Shown here: positions 46,899 to 58,000 of the stretch, piece after piece
Position numbering within the stretch: position 1 is the first letter of the stretch
How the letters are laid out: each line of letters starts with the position of its first letter
NCBI GenBank assembly: GCA_022457065.1
Contig: JAJGBQ010000001.1
Span: forward strand, 4,836,001-4,900,000
Origin: Curvularia sp. ZM96
Lineage: Eukaryota > Ascomycota > Dothideomycetes > Pleosporales > Pleosporaceae
DNA: 64,000 nucleotides
Direction: 5' to 3'
Notes under the pieces: generated by a model
Seen by the model: only the letters and a program-made list of their open reading frames with translations
Told to the model about the DNA's origin: nothing
The model's database searches: none
Translations under genes and position numbers: made by a program

Positions 46899-47323
46899 TG
46901 TTACGAACCTGAAGGAAGGAGGCACGGCGGTTAAGTTAAGGAACATCGACACCCAGTCGATGGGGCCATATGTAACGCGGGGGTCAGTGTCACGTGACTC
47001 CCTCGGACCTCTATGCACGAGGAGGGGTCTTGGCAGACTCCTCGTACATAAGCCACAGAGGAAAGCTCCTCGTACATCAGCCACCGAGCAATCCTCGGAC
47101 TCCTCTGACCGAGGGTTACGAGCATCACTAGTATATAGGATAGGCATTGAGCCCTTATGGCTCGATGTGTTTAACTTAAGTTACGAGTACAAGTATCTAC
47201 AATATAATAGTTACTTGTAGAGACATTGTTCATATCACCCTGTTACTTCATCCGCGAAAAACAACCTCAGAGTCTTAACACTAGAAGTCTTATATTACTT
47301 CCACTCAAGATCCACTCTTAACA
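46899..47323 (+). repeat. 5' LTR of element 1
   Basis: 425 bp, TG...CA ends. Contains the palindrome GTCACGTGAC (46989-46998) and a GTATATAGGATAGGCA segment (around 47131) that may serve as the core promoter. A 117-codon frame inside it is not a gene. Confidence 0.93.
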
Positions 47324-47340
47324 CTTTGAACACCCTCACG

Positions 47341-49296
47341 ATAAGCGACATTGCTATGAACACCCCAGACGCTTCCTAGGCCAGAGGATCCGCCAACCTT
47401 AGTAACAAGCCTGACTTGTACTATGGCGACCGCAACAAGCTTGAAGCTTGGCTCCTCTAGGTCGACCATTACTTCCATCTCTAAGAAGATAGGATTAACG
47501 ACGATAACAAGGTCGTCTTGGCCTCCACGTACCTTCGAGGTGACGCAGAGAAATAGGCCAACCCTATCATCCAACGTTACATGGACGAATCTATCGAAGA
47601 TACCAACAATGCTGCCCTAGTCGAAGACTAGGACGCCTTCAAAACCAAAATGCGACAAAACTTCTCACTATTTAAAGAATCGGTAGTTGCGGAACAAAAG
47701 ATTCAGACCCTACAACAGACCAGGCCTGCCGCCGACTACACGACCCTATTCTAACAGTACGCCACGAGGATTAACTAGGACGACAACGCTCTCATGCGCA
47801 TGTACAAACAAGGTCTCAAACCCTTAGTGCGCAGGGAACTTATAAGAACTAGAACCTTAATTACTAATTTAGAGGAACTTATAACTAAAGCCGTAAGACT
47901 TAACAACGAACTTTACGAACTCGCATTAGAAGAACGACTATTTACAAAGGGAACGCGCAACTAGAAAAGCTCGAACGATTAGCCTCGACAAAACTAATAC
48001 TAACATTCACAGCCTAATACGGGAAAACAACGAAACTATACTCCTAGGACCCTAGGAGCCTACCGTGGATTCGGTGCAGAACCAATGCACCTCGACAACC
48101 TTAATAAAGGCCAAGGGCCAGAAAGGAATAACAAGGAACGACCTAAGAAGACGTTCAACTACTACAAGTGTGGCAAGAAAGGCCACATAGCACGCGATTG
48201 CCGAAGCACAGACACGAATAAGGTCAAGCGACAGCTTAATATAATGCGAAGAAAGTCAGAACTCGACGATGATAAAAGGTAGAACATCATCACCTAACCT
48301 ACGCTAACCGCACCTAACGGGGAAGAAGAGCTTCTCAAGGGATTTAAAGACATTACCCTCACAGCTCCAGAAGCATCTAATAAAGATGACGAACCTCCAA
48401 GCGACGAGGAATATGAGACACCTAAGGAAAAGGGACCTCAGACGCCCAAGATAAAGTACGAAAAGATGGCTAGCTTTAAGAAGAAGTATCGACCAGCCAC
48501 ACCGGCACGATTGCCTAGTCAAGACAACACCTATTATGTAGAAACTCAGATTCAGAAGTTAAACGAAATACTCGGACAAGAGCACATTATGTACGACCAC
48601 ACGCAACCAGGAATACTACTCCTAATATACTATGACTTATAGCATCTCCACTCCAAGATCGACTTCTACGAGATTAAAACCACGCAAAGCCTACCCGACT
48701 ACGCGCACATCTCCGCCAACATTCAAAGACTACAAGAGAGAACGCACCGATGCAACGAACAGCACCAACAACCCTGCCAGTAAGAAAAGACGGACATACC
48801 GCAATGGGCACAGAAGACACAAGAAGCCTAGACCAACGACAACATATACCAAATTAGTCAACACTAGTATAACGCGAATAACCCACAACACAGCAAGTTG
48901 CACTGGACTGCATGCACCACCGAGTTCTGTCCAAAACACTAGAACGCCAAACAGAATGAAGGATGGTCACCAAAGAAGGTTTAAGGAGAACCTAGATGTA
49001 AATAGAATTAGTACGAATGCAAGAACGACCTATGCGCCAAATATCTATAGAAGAAGAGGGAAACAATTCATTTCTTAGGACACGAAGACGCAGCAGACGT
49101 CGTCCATATACAGATCACATACGGAAACGAAGACGGCACCACCAGAGAGTGTAACTAACCGCATTGGCAAACATGCCTGAACAATAAGTGCGACAAGCAC
49201 TAAGACGCCAAAGAATATCATAGCTACGAAGAACCACAGTCTTTTTTAGGCCAGCGACAAGAGAACGCGGCCCCTCTAGGGAAATTAACACAGTAA
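47341..49296 (+). pseudogene. Gag of element 1, RIP-inactivated
   Basis: One reading frame of about 651 codons with several internal TAG/TAA stops. Its presumed start codon reads ATA at 47341; the matching place in element 2 (55058) is still ATG. The capsid-like part includes LYYGDRNKLEAWLLQVDHYF-type sequence with a stop at the glutamine, then ALMRMYKQGLKPLVRREL. The zinc knuckle is YYKCGKKGHIARDC (about 48163-48204), where the first cysteine of the CCHC motif is tyrosine, as a TGC-to-TAC change would give. The second half has a Cys/His-rich region (WTACTTEFCPKH) seen in other fungal Gag proteins. The frame ends at TAA 49294-49296. Confidence 0.88.
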
Positions 49297-52200
49297 ACTC
49301 CCTAGGATTAATCAAGCTCACAGTGAAGCTTAACGGAACACGGATGCAGGCACTAGTAGATTCAGGAGCACAGGATAACTATATTTCAGCGCACGCAGCT
49401 AAGAAAGTAGGACTTTCGCAACTACGGAAACAACATCTATATCCACTACATATTGCCACTAGCGAGTTAATACCAAAAGGAAACGAAATAACACACGAGG
49501 TTAAACAAGTAACGCTCAGCATCCAAGAGCATAAGAAGAAAATTAACCTAGACGTTCTTAGACTAGCTATCCACGACATCATATTAGGACTCCCATAGCT
49601 ACGGAAACACAACCCGCGGATCGACTAGAAGTCGAAGGTGTTTCAATTTAAGTGCTGCGGACTAGGCGCAACCGCAAGCCAGCCTGGACATTGGCAGAGT
49701 TTAATGGCAGATAAGAGTAACATTGCTAAGCAGTGCAATAACGCAGAAAGAGAAGCGTACTCAAAAGGTAGTTCTCTTAATAGGAAGCTAAACCTAGCAG
49801 ATACTAATACTAGGCCAACGGATCACGAAGCTAGAGGTAAACAGGAGAAGAGCGCAACTCTAGAGATCCCTAAATAGTATAGAAGATTCGAACATCTATT
49901 TCAGGAAGTAGTAGACGAACAAGCGTTACTAAAGCATCAACCCTAGGACCATGAGATAGTCTTACAGGAAGGAAAGCAACCGACTTTCGGCCTAATTTAT
50001 CAATAATTAGAACGAGAACTTGCAGTACTACGAGAGTACCTAGACAAGTCATTAGCCAAAGGCTACATACAACCGTCAACATCTCCAGCAGGATATCTAG
50101 TCATATTCGTACCAAAGAAGGACGGAACAGATCAACTATGCGTCGACTACAGAAAACTAAACGACATCACGGTCAAGAATCGATACCCACTACCGAACAT
50201 TAAAGAACTCCAGGATCGATTGTCTCGAGCAAAGATCTTCACAGCATTAGATCTAAGAGACAGATACCACCTTATTAGAATCAAGGAAGGTGAAGAATAG
50301 AAAACGGCTTTCCAAACACGATACGGACACTACAAATACACAGTCATGCCGTTCGGGCTCACGAACGCCCCAGCCACATTTCAAGCACTCATTAATAACG
50401 TACTTAGACCCTATTTAGATATATTCGTTATCGCCTACCTAGATGACATCCTAATCTACTTAGAGAATAAGAAGGACCACACTAGACACGTCATAAAAGT
50501 ACTTCAAGCTCTTGACGACTACAGCCTTCGACTCAAGCTAAAGAAGTGTGAATTTCACAAGACTAAGGTCAACTTTCTAGGCTACGTAGTAGAGATAAAC
50601 GGAGTATAAATAAGCGAAGAAAAGATTAAAGTTATTAAGAACTAGCTAATACTAAAGAACGTCACGGACATTCAATCATTTCTTGGATTCGTAAACTTCA
50701 ACTAAGAATTCATTAAAGATTACTCTAAGATCGCGACACTAATAACGCGGCTCACACGAAAAGATACTCTATAGAACTAGGATAAAAAGGCCGACAATAC
50801 CTTTAAGACACTCAAGGAAGCATGCATTACGCCACTATGCTTTAGGATATTTGTTTTAGGAGTACTACTAAAATTCGAAACCGATGCATCGGACTTAGCC
50901 TTAGAAGGCTACGCCAGCATCTACATCAATAGCAAATAGCACCTAATAGCATATTACTCAAGAAAGTTCTTAGGACTAGAAGAACGATACGACGTACACG
51001 ACAAGGAACTACTTGCGATAGTTGCATGTCTAAAATATTAGAGAGTATACGTAGAAAGCTGCTCAGAACTCACTATCTACATGGATTACAAGAACTTAGT
51101 ACACTTCACCACTACGAAACCTCTCAATCGACGCCAGACCCGCTAGGCTGAGCTACTCGGACAATACAAATTCAAGATTATATACACACTAGGAAAAGAA
51201 AACGGTAGAGCAGACGCTCTTAGCCGAAGACTAGATATCGCAGAAACCAAAGAAGTCATCGACACCGCGATACTCAAGCAAAACGAAGATAGATCCCTAG
51301 AACTAGCAAGGACTATTAATAGAATACTCAAAATTAGGAACGATGTATATAAAGACTAGCAAGAAGAAATTATTTAACAATATCACGACGATCTAGTACA
51401 CGGACACCCTAGGATCGCCAGAATAATAGAACTAATTCGACGAAACTACGAATTTAGCAAAATAAAGAACAAGATTACAGTCTTTATCGCCAAATGCGAA
51501 CAATGCTAGAAGAATAAGCATAGCACACACGCACTATACGGAGAAATGCAAGCACAAGAACTGCTAGATGCACCCTAGATAGACATCTCTATAGACTTCG
51601 TAATAGGACTACTAGTCTTAAAAGACCCTATAACTAACATTAGCTACGACGCAATTCTAGTTATAGTAGACAGATTCACTAAGTACGTAGTATATATCGT
51701 ATTTAGGAAAGATTACAATGTAGAATAACTCGCATACATATTCTACGATAGAATTACGAGGAACTACGGAATACTAAAGTCAATTACTAGCGATAGAGAC
51801 AAGCTCTTCATATTAAACTTTTAGACTACCTTAATGGCAATAATAGGAACAAAAAGAAAGCTATCTATAGCTTACTATCTGGAAACCGATAGATAAACAG
51901 AAAGAATAAACAGAACTATGAAAATATACCTACGCATCTACACTAACTATTAGTAGAATAATTAGGTATAATTATTACTAATGGCACAATTAGCATATAA
52001 TAATAAAACATCGGAATCTATAGGACAAATACCATTTTACGCAAATCACGGGAGATATCTAAATCTCTTTACTAGGACTTTACTAAGCATGAAAATAGAA
52101 GCAGCTATTGCAATAGCTAAAGAACTAAAGAAAACACACGAACAACTACGAGAATCACTCGAAAAGGCACAACGCCAGAGCATTTTATATGTTAACTAGA

Positions 52201-52745
52201 AAAGAAAAATAGCACCTTAGCTAAAGAAGAGGGATAAAGTATACCTACTCACGAAGAACCTTCGAACGAAACGACCAAGTAAAGGACTAGACAACGTCAA
52301 GGTTAGACTATTTTTAATTTCGAAGCAAAACGGACCAGTAACCTATACATTAGATCTACCACTAGACGCCAAAATACACCCAAGATTCCATATTAAACTA
52401 TTAGAACTAGCAGACCCCAAAACGCCATTACAAGAAACATTCCACTACGAAACAGAAGAAGACGACGAATATGACGTAGAAGATCTCCAAGGATACCGAG
52501 AGACCAGAAGAAACGATTTCTAAGATAACGACTTCTACCAAGAATAGCTAGTCAAATAGAAAGAATACCTAGAATTAGAAAACACATAGGAACCCGAAGC
52601 CAATCTACAAAACTGTCAGCAACTGCTAAAGAAATATCGAAAACAAAATAATATCTACTATTACACCAGAAGAGCAAAGCTAATAAAAGGAAAACCCGAC
52701 GAAATAAGATTCTATAATGGACCTATAACACCACAAGAATTATAA
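49291..52745 (+). pseudogene. Pol of element 1 (PR-RT-RH-IN-chromodomain), RIP-inactivated
   Basis: Lies in the -1 frame relative to gag, overlapping its end, and reads through to TAA at 52743-52745 apart from nonsense codons. Protease: LVDSGAQDNYIS (active-site DSG). Reverse transcriptase: YRKLNDITVKNRYPLPNI, then MPFGLTNAPATFQ and the catalytic YLDDILIY (about 50437-50460). RNase H: FETDASDLALEGYASI. Integrase: HHCC-type start HDDLVHGHPR, then IDISIDFVIGL and NRTMKIYLRI. C-terminus: YQEWLVK-stop-KEYLELENTWEPEANL, a chromodomain with the second aromatic position hit. Stops are mostly TAG at former Trp or Gln codons, as RIP predicts. Confidence 0.93.
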
Positions 52746-52761
52746 AAAGAAACACGTACTA

Positions 52762-53274
52762 TCAAGAAGAGAAAACAGGAGCATCGCCAGGATTCGAGGG
52801 CGAGGCGAGGGCGTCCAAGGACCCCAAAGTACTCCACATAACCGGCGAAAACCCCACCAACGCATCCGCCGCGGGGCAATCCAGAGACTCTTGCGCATCC
52901 ACATCATCACCACCTTCGCGCAAGGTGTCCGCCAGACACATGGTCTTTTTCGTAGCACGCTCCTTAGCCTGCTTCAAAATCTTCTTATTTCGCATCAAGC
53001 GCGAAATCACCTAAGCCAACAACTGCTCATCTTCATCTACCTTCTTTTAATACTCTTCACGAGTCTTGTCTAAGGACACCTACGACATGTTAACACATAG
53101 GTGGCCCAGACGAGTGCACTTAGAGCACTTCAAACGCTTGCCGTCGACCTCGGGCATCGCGACGCACTAACAGTTATTTGCGAAACAATAATCGCAGGGG
53201 ACGGGCGCAGGGAGGCCGTTGCGACGAATCTCAAGAGCAAGACGAAGATGTTCTTTGGACCTAGGGGCAGACAT
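52762..53274 (-). pseudogene. Antisense ORF with Zn2Cys6-spaced cysteines (element 1)
   Basis: A 171-codon frame on the strand opposite gag-pol, between the end of pol and the 3' LTR, starting at ATG 53274. It is interrupted by four stops only (codons 36, 65, 76 and 87), each of which becomes Gln or a similar residue by one C-to-T reversal. Cysteines 27, 30, 37, 50, 53 and 60 are spaced CX2CX6CX12CX2CX6C, the exact pattern of fungal Zn2Cys6 clusters. They are followed by a Lys/Glu-rich segment likely to form a coiled coil (DEDEQLLA, RLMRNKKILKQAKERATKK) and an acidic C-terminus. The basic loop normal between the second and third Cys is missing (FANNC). Its 3' end lies beside the 3' end of pol. 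Function unknown. Confidence 0.7.
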
Positions 53275-53331
53275 TGTTAGCCACAGGCATACGGAAAAGC
53301 TTAAGGACAAGCTTAGGAAGAAGGGAGATGG

Positions 53332-53756
53332 TGTTACGAACCTGAAGAAAGGAGGCACGGCGGTTAAGTTAAGGAACATCGACACCCAGTCGATGGGGCC
53401 ATATATAACGCGGGGGTCAGTGTCACGTGACTCCCTCGGACCTCTATGCACAAGGAGGGGTCTTGGCAGACTCCTCGTACATAAGCCACAGAGGAAAGCT
53501 CCTCGTACATCAGCCACCGAGCAATCCTCGGACTCCTCTGACCGAGGGTTACGAGCATCACCAGTATATAGGATAGGCATTGAGCCCTTATGGCTCGATA
53601 TGTTCAACTTAAGTTACGAGTACAAGTATCTACAATATAATAGTTACTTGCAGAGACATTGTTTATATCACCCTGTTGCTTCATCCGCGAAAAACAACCT
53701 CAGAGTCTTGACACCAGAAGTCTTATATTACTTCCACTCAAGATCCACTCTTAACA
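53332..53756 (+). repeat. 3' LTR of element 1
   Basis: 425 bp, nearly identical to 46899-47323 with transitions only. It is preceded by a purine-rich tract (AGGAAGAAGGGAGATGG, about 53315-53331) that fits the polypurine primer for plus-strand synthesis. Confidence 0.93.
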
Positions 53757-53880
53757 ATATCTTCTAGAGAGAGTAAACTTACTTATAGAGATACGTATAA
53801 AGATTAGGCTAGAGGATAAGAAGTAGCTTTAGTCTAAAAATAAAAACAAAGTAAGAGATAAAGATTAGAACTTTATTAAC
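53757..53880. other. Short AT-rich flank between elements
   Basis: Host or older repeat sequence that originally adjoined the Pogo-like element before element 1 inserted; it starts with the ATATC duplication. No further features. Confidence 0.5.
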
Positions 53881-54614
53881 TGTGAAGGGCTACGCCTAGG
53901 TACTCTACTAAGAGGATCACATGACAACAGAACACGTGACTCGTACGAGTCACGTGACCTTCTCTTTTCGTACGAGCGAGAGAGGGCATAAAACAGGCGT
54001 GTACTTAGCCTATCTTCTTCTCTTCTTTATCTTTCTTCTTCTGTACGATAGGTAAATACATACTCGATAGCCAGGCCTCTCCGCCCTTAATATAAGAAGA
54101 AAGATTACCCTTATTACTACTCTTCTCTCTCGTACGACGCGTTAGAGAATAGAGAACGCACTCTAAGAAAGAAAATAACGACACAATAATAGCCTTAGAA
54201 GAGTTCACGCAGGATAATAGGGTAATTAGCTAGAACCTAGGAACATAACCTTCGTACGAAGATCTTCTCGCTGCTAACGAGAGCCTACGAGCAGGTAACG
54301 ACTAGCTATAGTAAAACCTAAACTAAGTTACGGCTAAGATATAACAAGCCTAAAACATGTTTATAGAGTTTTAATAGATAAAGAACCTTCTCTGTACGAT
54401 CTAGGGGTAACTCGCCCCTAACGCACAGACTTCTAGTAGTACGCTAAGCGAGAGGCAATAGCAGGCCCCTACTTACTATCTACCTACTGTCAGCCCTAAC
54501 GTACGAGGAGCTAAGAAACCTAGACTTCTAGACGTACAGGTCTTTAGCAAGGACTCCTATAAAGAGTATTCCTAGTAGAAGATGTAGATCTAGACGAAAC
54601 TAGTAGCTAATTAG
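53881..54614 (+). mobile_element. 5' fragment of another LTR retrotransposon (element 4)
   Basis: A probable LTR starts at TGTGAAGGGC (53881) and may end near 54245 (TG...CA, inferred). It contains a 24-bp perfect palindrome. Downstream, a decayed frame from about 54360 reads LAPNAQTSSSTLSERQ-like sequence and then VFSKDSYKEYS...KM.I.TKLVAN, resembling the beginning of fungal Gag proteins. The fragment stops abruptly at 54615, where element 2 begins. Whether it is Ty3 or Copia cannot be decided. Confidence 0.55.
53933..53956. repeat. 24-bp perfect palindrome with two CACGTGA sites
   Basis: CACGTGAC, then TCGTACGA, then GTCACGTG. The two halves are exact reverse complements, with an E-box CACGTG at each end. 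It lies in the presumed U3 of element 4. Confidence 0.9.
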
Positions 54615-55040
54615 TGTTACGAACCTGAAGGAAGGAGGCACGGCGGTTAAGTCAAGGAACATCGACGCCCAGTCGATGGGGCTATATGTAACGCGGGGGT
54701 TAGTGTCACGTGACTCTCTTGGACCTCTATGCACGAGGAAGGGTCTTGGCAGACTTCTCGTATATAAGCTATAGAGGAAAGCTTCTCGTATATTAGCTAC
54801 TAAGTAATCTTTAGACTCCTCTAACTAAGAGTTACGAGCATTACAAGTATATAGGAATAGACATTAGGCCTTTATAGCTCGATGTATTTAACTTAAGTTA
54901 TAAGTATAAGTATCTATAATATAATAGTTACTTATAGAGACACTATTTATATTACTCTATTACTTTATCTACGAAAACTAACCTTAGAGTCTTAACACTA
55001 GAAGTCTTATATTACTTCTACTTAAGATCTACTCTTAATA
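54615..55040 (+). repeat. Left LTR of element 2
   Basis: About 426 bp, aligns over its whole length with the element 1 LTR. The palindrome GTCACGTGAC (54705-54714) is unchanged despite mutations around it. Confidence 0.9.
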
Positions 55041-55057
55041 CTTTAAATACCCTTACG

Positions 55058-58000
55058 ATGAGCGACATTACTATAAACACCCTAGACGCTTCCTAGACTA
55101 GAGAATCTACTAACCTTAGTAATAAGCCTAACTTATACTATGGCGACTGTAATAAGCTTAAAGCTTAGCTCCTCTAGGTCGACTATTACTTCTATCTCTA
55201 GAGAGATAGAATTAACGATAATAATAAGGTCGTCTTAGCCTCTATGTACCTTCGAGATAACGTAGAGAAATAGACTAACTCTATTATTTAACGCTATATA
55301 GACGAATCTATCGAAGATACTAATAATACTACTCTAGTCGAAGACTAGAACGCCTTTAAAACTAAAATACGATAAAACTTCTTACTATTTAAAGAATTAG
55401 TAGTTATAGAATAAAAGATTCAGACCCTATAATAGACTAGGCCTACTACTAACTATACGACCCTATTCTAATAGTATACTACGAGAATTAACTAGAACGA
55501 TAACGCTCTTATGCGCATGTATAAATAAGGTCTTAAACTCTTAGTGCGTAGGAAACTTATAAGAACTAGAACCTTAATTACTAACCTAGAGAAACTTATA
55601 ACTAAAGCTGTAAGATTAGATAATAAACTTTATAAACTCGCACTAGAAGAACGACTATTTATAAAGAGAACGCGTAACTAAAGAAACTTAAACGATTAGC
55701 CTTAATAAAACTAATACTAACGTTTATAGCCTAATACGGGGAAATAGAGAAGCTATACTCCTAAGACTCTAGAAGCTTACTATAGATTTAGTGTAGAACT
55801 AATACACCTCGATAACCTTAATAAAGGTAAAGAGCTAAGAAGAAATAATAAAGAACGATCTAAAAAGACGTTTAACTACTATAAGTATAGTAAGGAAGAC
55901 TATATAGCACGAGACTGCTAAAGCGTAGATATAAATAAGATTAAGCGACAGCTTAATATAATATAAAGAAAGTTAGAACTTGACGATAATAAGAAATAGA
56001 ATATTATTACCTAACTAACGCTAACTACACCTAATAGAGAAGAAGAACTTCTTAAGAGATTTAAAGATATTACTCTTATAGCTCTAGAAGCATCTAATAA
56101 GAATAACGAACCTCTAAGTGACGAGGAATATAAGATACTTAAGAAAAAGGAACCTTAGACGCCTAGAATAAAGTATAAAAAGATAGCTAGCTTTAAAAAG
56201 AAGTATTAACTAGCTATACTAGCACGATTACCTAGTCGAGATAATACCTACTATATAGAAACTTAGATTTAGAAGTTAAACGAAATACTTAGATAAAAGC
56301 ATACTATTTACGACTATACGTAACTAGGAATACTACTCCTAATATACTATAACTTATAGCATCTCTGCTCTAAGATTGACTTCTACGAGATTAAAACTAT
56401 ATAAACTTTACCTAACTACGTATATATTACCGCTAATATTAATAGGCTATAAGGAAGAACATACTAGTACTAACCTTATAAGTAAGAAAAGACGGATATA
56501 CTGCAATAGGCATAGAAGGCATAAGAAGCCTAGACTAATGATAATATATACTAAATTAGTTAATACTAGTATAACGCGAATAACTTATAATATAGTAAGT
56601 TGCACTAGACTATATGTACTACTAAGTTCTATCTAAAACACTAGAACGCTAAACAGAACGAAGGATAGTTACTAAGAAAGGTTTAAGAAGAACTTAGATA
56701 TAAATAGAATTAGTATAAATATAACAACGATCTATATACTAAACACCTATAGAAGAAAAGAGAAATAATTTACTTTCTAGGATATAAAGACGTAGTAGAC
56801 GTCGTCTATATGTAGATTATATATAAAAACGAAGATAGTAATACTAGAGAGTGTAACTAACTATATTAGTAAATATACCTAAGTAATAAGTGCGATAAGT
56901 ACTAAGACGCTAAAGAATATTATAGCTACGAAGAACTACAGTCTTTTTTAGGCTAGCGATAAGAGAACGCGGCCTCTCTAGAGAAATTAATATAGTAAAC
57001 TCTCTAGAATTAATTAAGCTTATAGTAAAGCTTAATAGAATATAGATATAGATACTAGTAGATTTAGAAGTATAAGATAACTACGTTTTAGCGCACGTAG
57101 TCTAGAAAGTAGGACTTTCGTAGCTATAGAAATAACATCTATATCTACTATATATTACTACTAGCGAATTAATACTAAAAGGAAATAAAATAATATACGA
57201 GGTTAAATAAGTGACGCTTAGTATCTAAGAGTATAAGGAGAAAATTAACCTAGACGTTCTTAGACTAGCTATCTACGATATTATATTAGGACTCTTATAG
57301 CTATGGAAATATAACCTGCAGATTAACTAGAAGTTAAAAGTATTTTAATTTAAGTGCTATAGACTAGACGTAACCGTAAGCTAGTCTAGACATTAGCAGA
57401 GTTTAATAGTAGATAAGAGTAATATTACTAAGTAGTATAATAACGTAGAAAGAGAAGCGTACTTAAAAGGTAGTTCTCTTAATAGAAAGCTAAACCTAGT
57501 AGATACTAACACTAGGCTAATAGATCACGAAGCTAGAGGTAAATAGAAGAAGAGCGTAACTCTAGAGATCCCTAAATAATATAGAAGATTCGAATATCTA
57601 TTTTAGGAAGTAGTAGACGAATAAGCGTTACTAAAGTATTAACCCTAGGACTATAAGATAGTCTTATAGGAAGGAAAGTAACTAACTTTTAGCCTAATTT
57701 ATTAGTAATTAGAACGAGAACTTATAGTACTACGAGAGTACCTAGACAAGTTACTAGCTAAAGGCTATATATAACTATTAATATCTCTAGTAGAATATCT
57801 AGTTATATTTATACTAAAGAAGAATAGAATAGATTAACTATGCGTCGACTATAGAAAACTAAACGACATTATAGTTAAGAATTAATACCTACTACTAAAT
57901 ATTAAAGAACTCTAGAATTAATTATCTCGAGCAAAGATCTTTATAGTATTAGATCTAAGAGACGGATACTACCTTATTAGAATTAAGAAAGGTGAAGAAT

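Larger units (their letters stand above)
46899..53756 (+). mobile_element. Complete Ty3 chromovirus-like LTR retrotransposon (element 1)
   Basis: 6,858 bp with two 425-bp LTRs, both starting TGTTACGAACCTGAAG and ending CTCTTAACA. Perfect 5-bp target duplications ATATC flank it (46894-46898 and 53757-53761). Internal order: gag with a zinc knuckle, then pol with protease, reverse transcriptase, RNase H, integrase and a chromodomain-like C-terminus, in the order that defines Ty3. An additional antisense ORF lies between pol and the 3' LTR. The LTRs differ at about ten sites, all C/T or G/A, and gag-pol carries many TAG/TAA stops, so RIP has hit it, but only moderately compared with element 2. 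It is not autonomous. Confidence 0.95.

Noticed and set aside
46867..47220. 117-codon ORF and its twin at 53219-53767
   Set aside because: Both lie in LTRs of element 1; the frame is a by-product of the LTR sequence, not a host gene.
48632..49078. 148-codon ORF
   Set aside because: Different frame within the gag region; the gag frame itself carries the conserved Cys/His pattern across the same stretch.
49115..49321. Antisense ORFs inside pol (also 51143-51331)
   Set aside because: Short shadows of the pol frame without Cys pattern or conserved position, unlike the antisense ORF near the 3' LTR.
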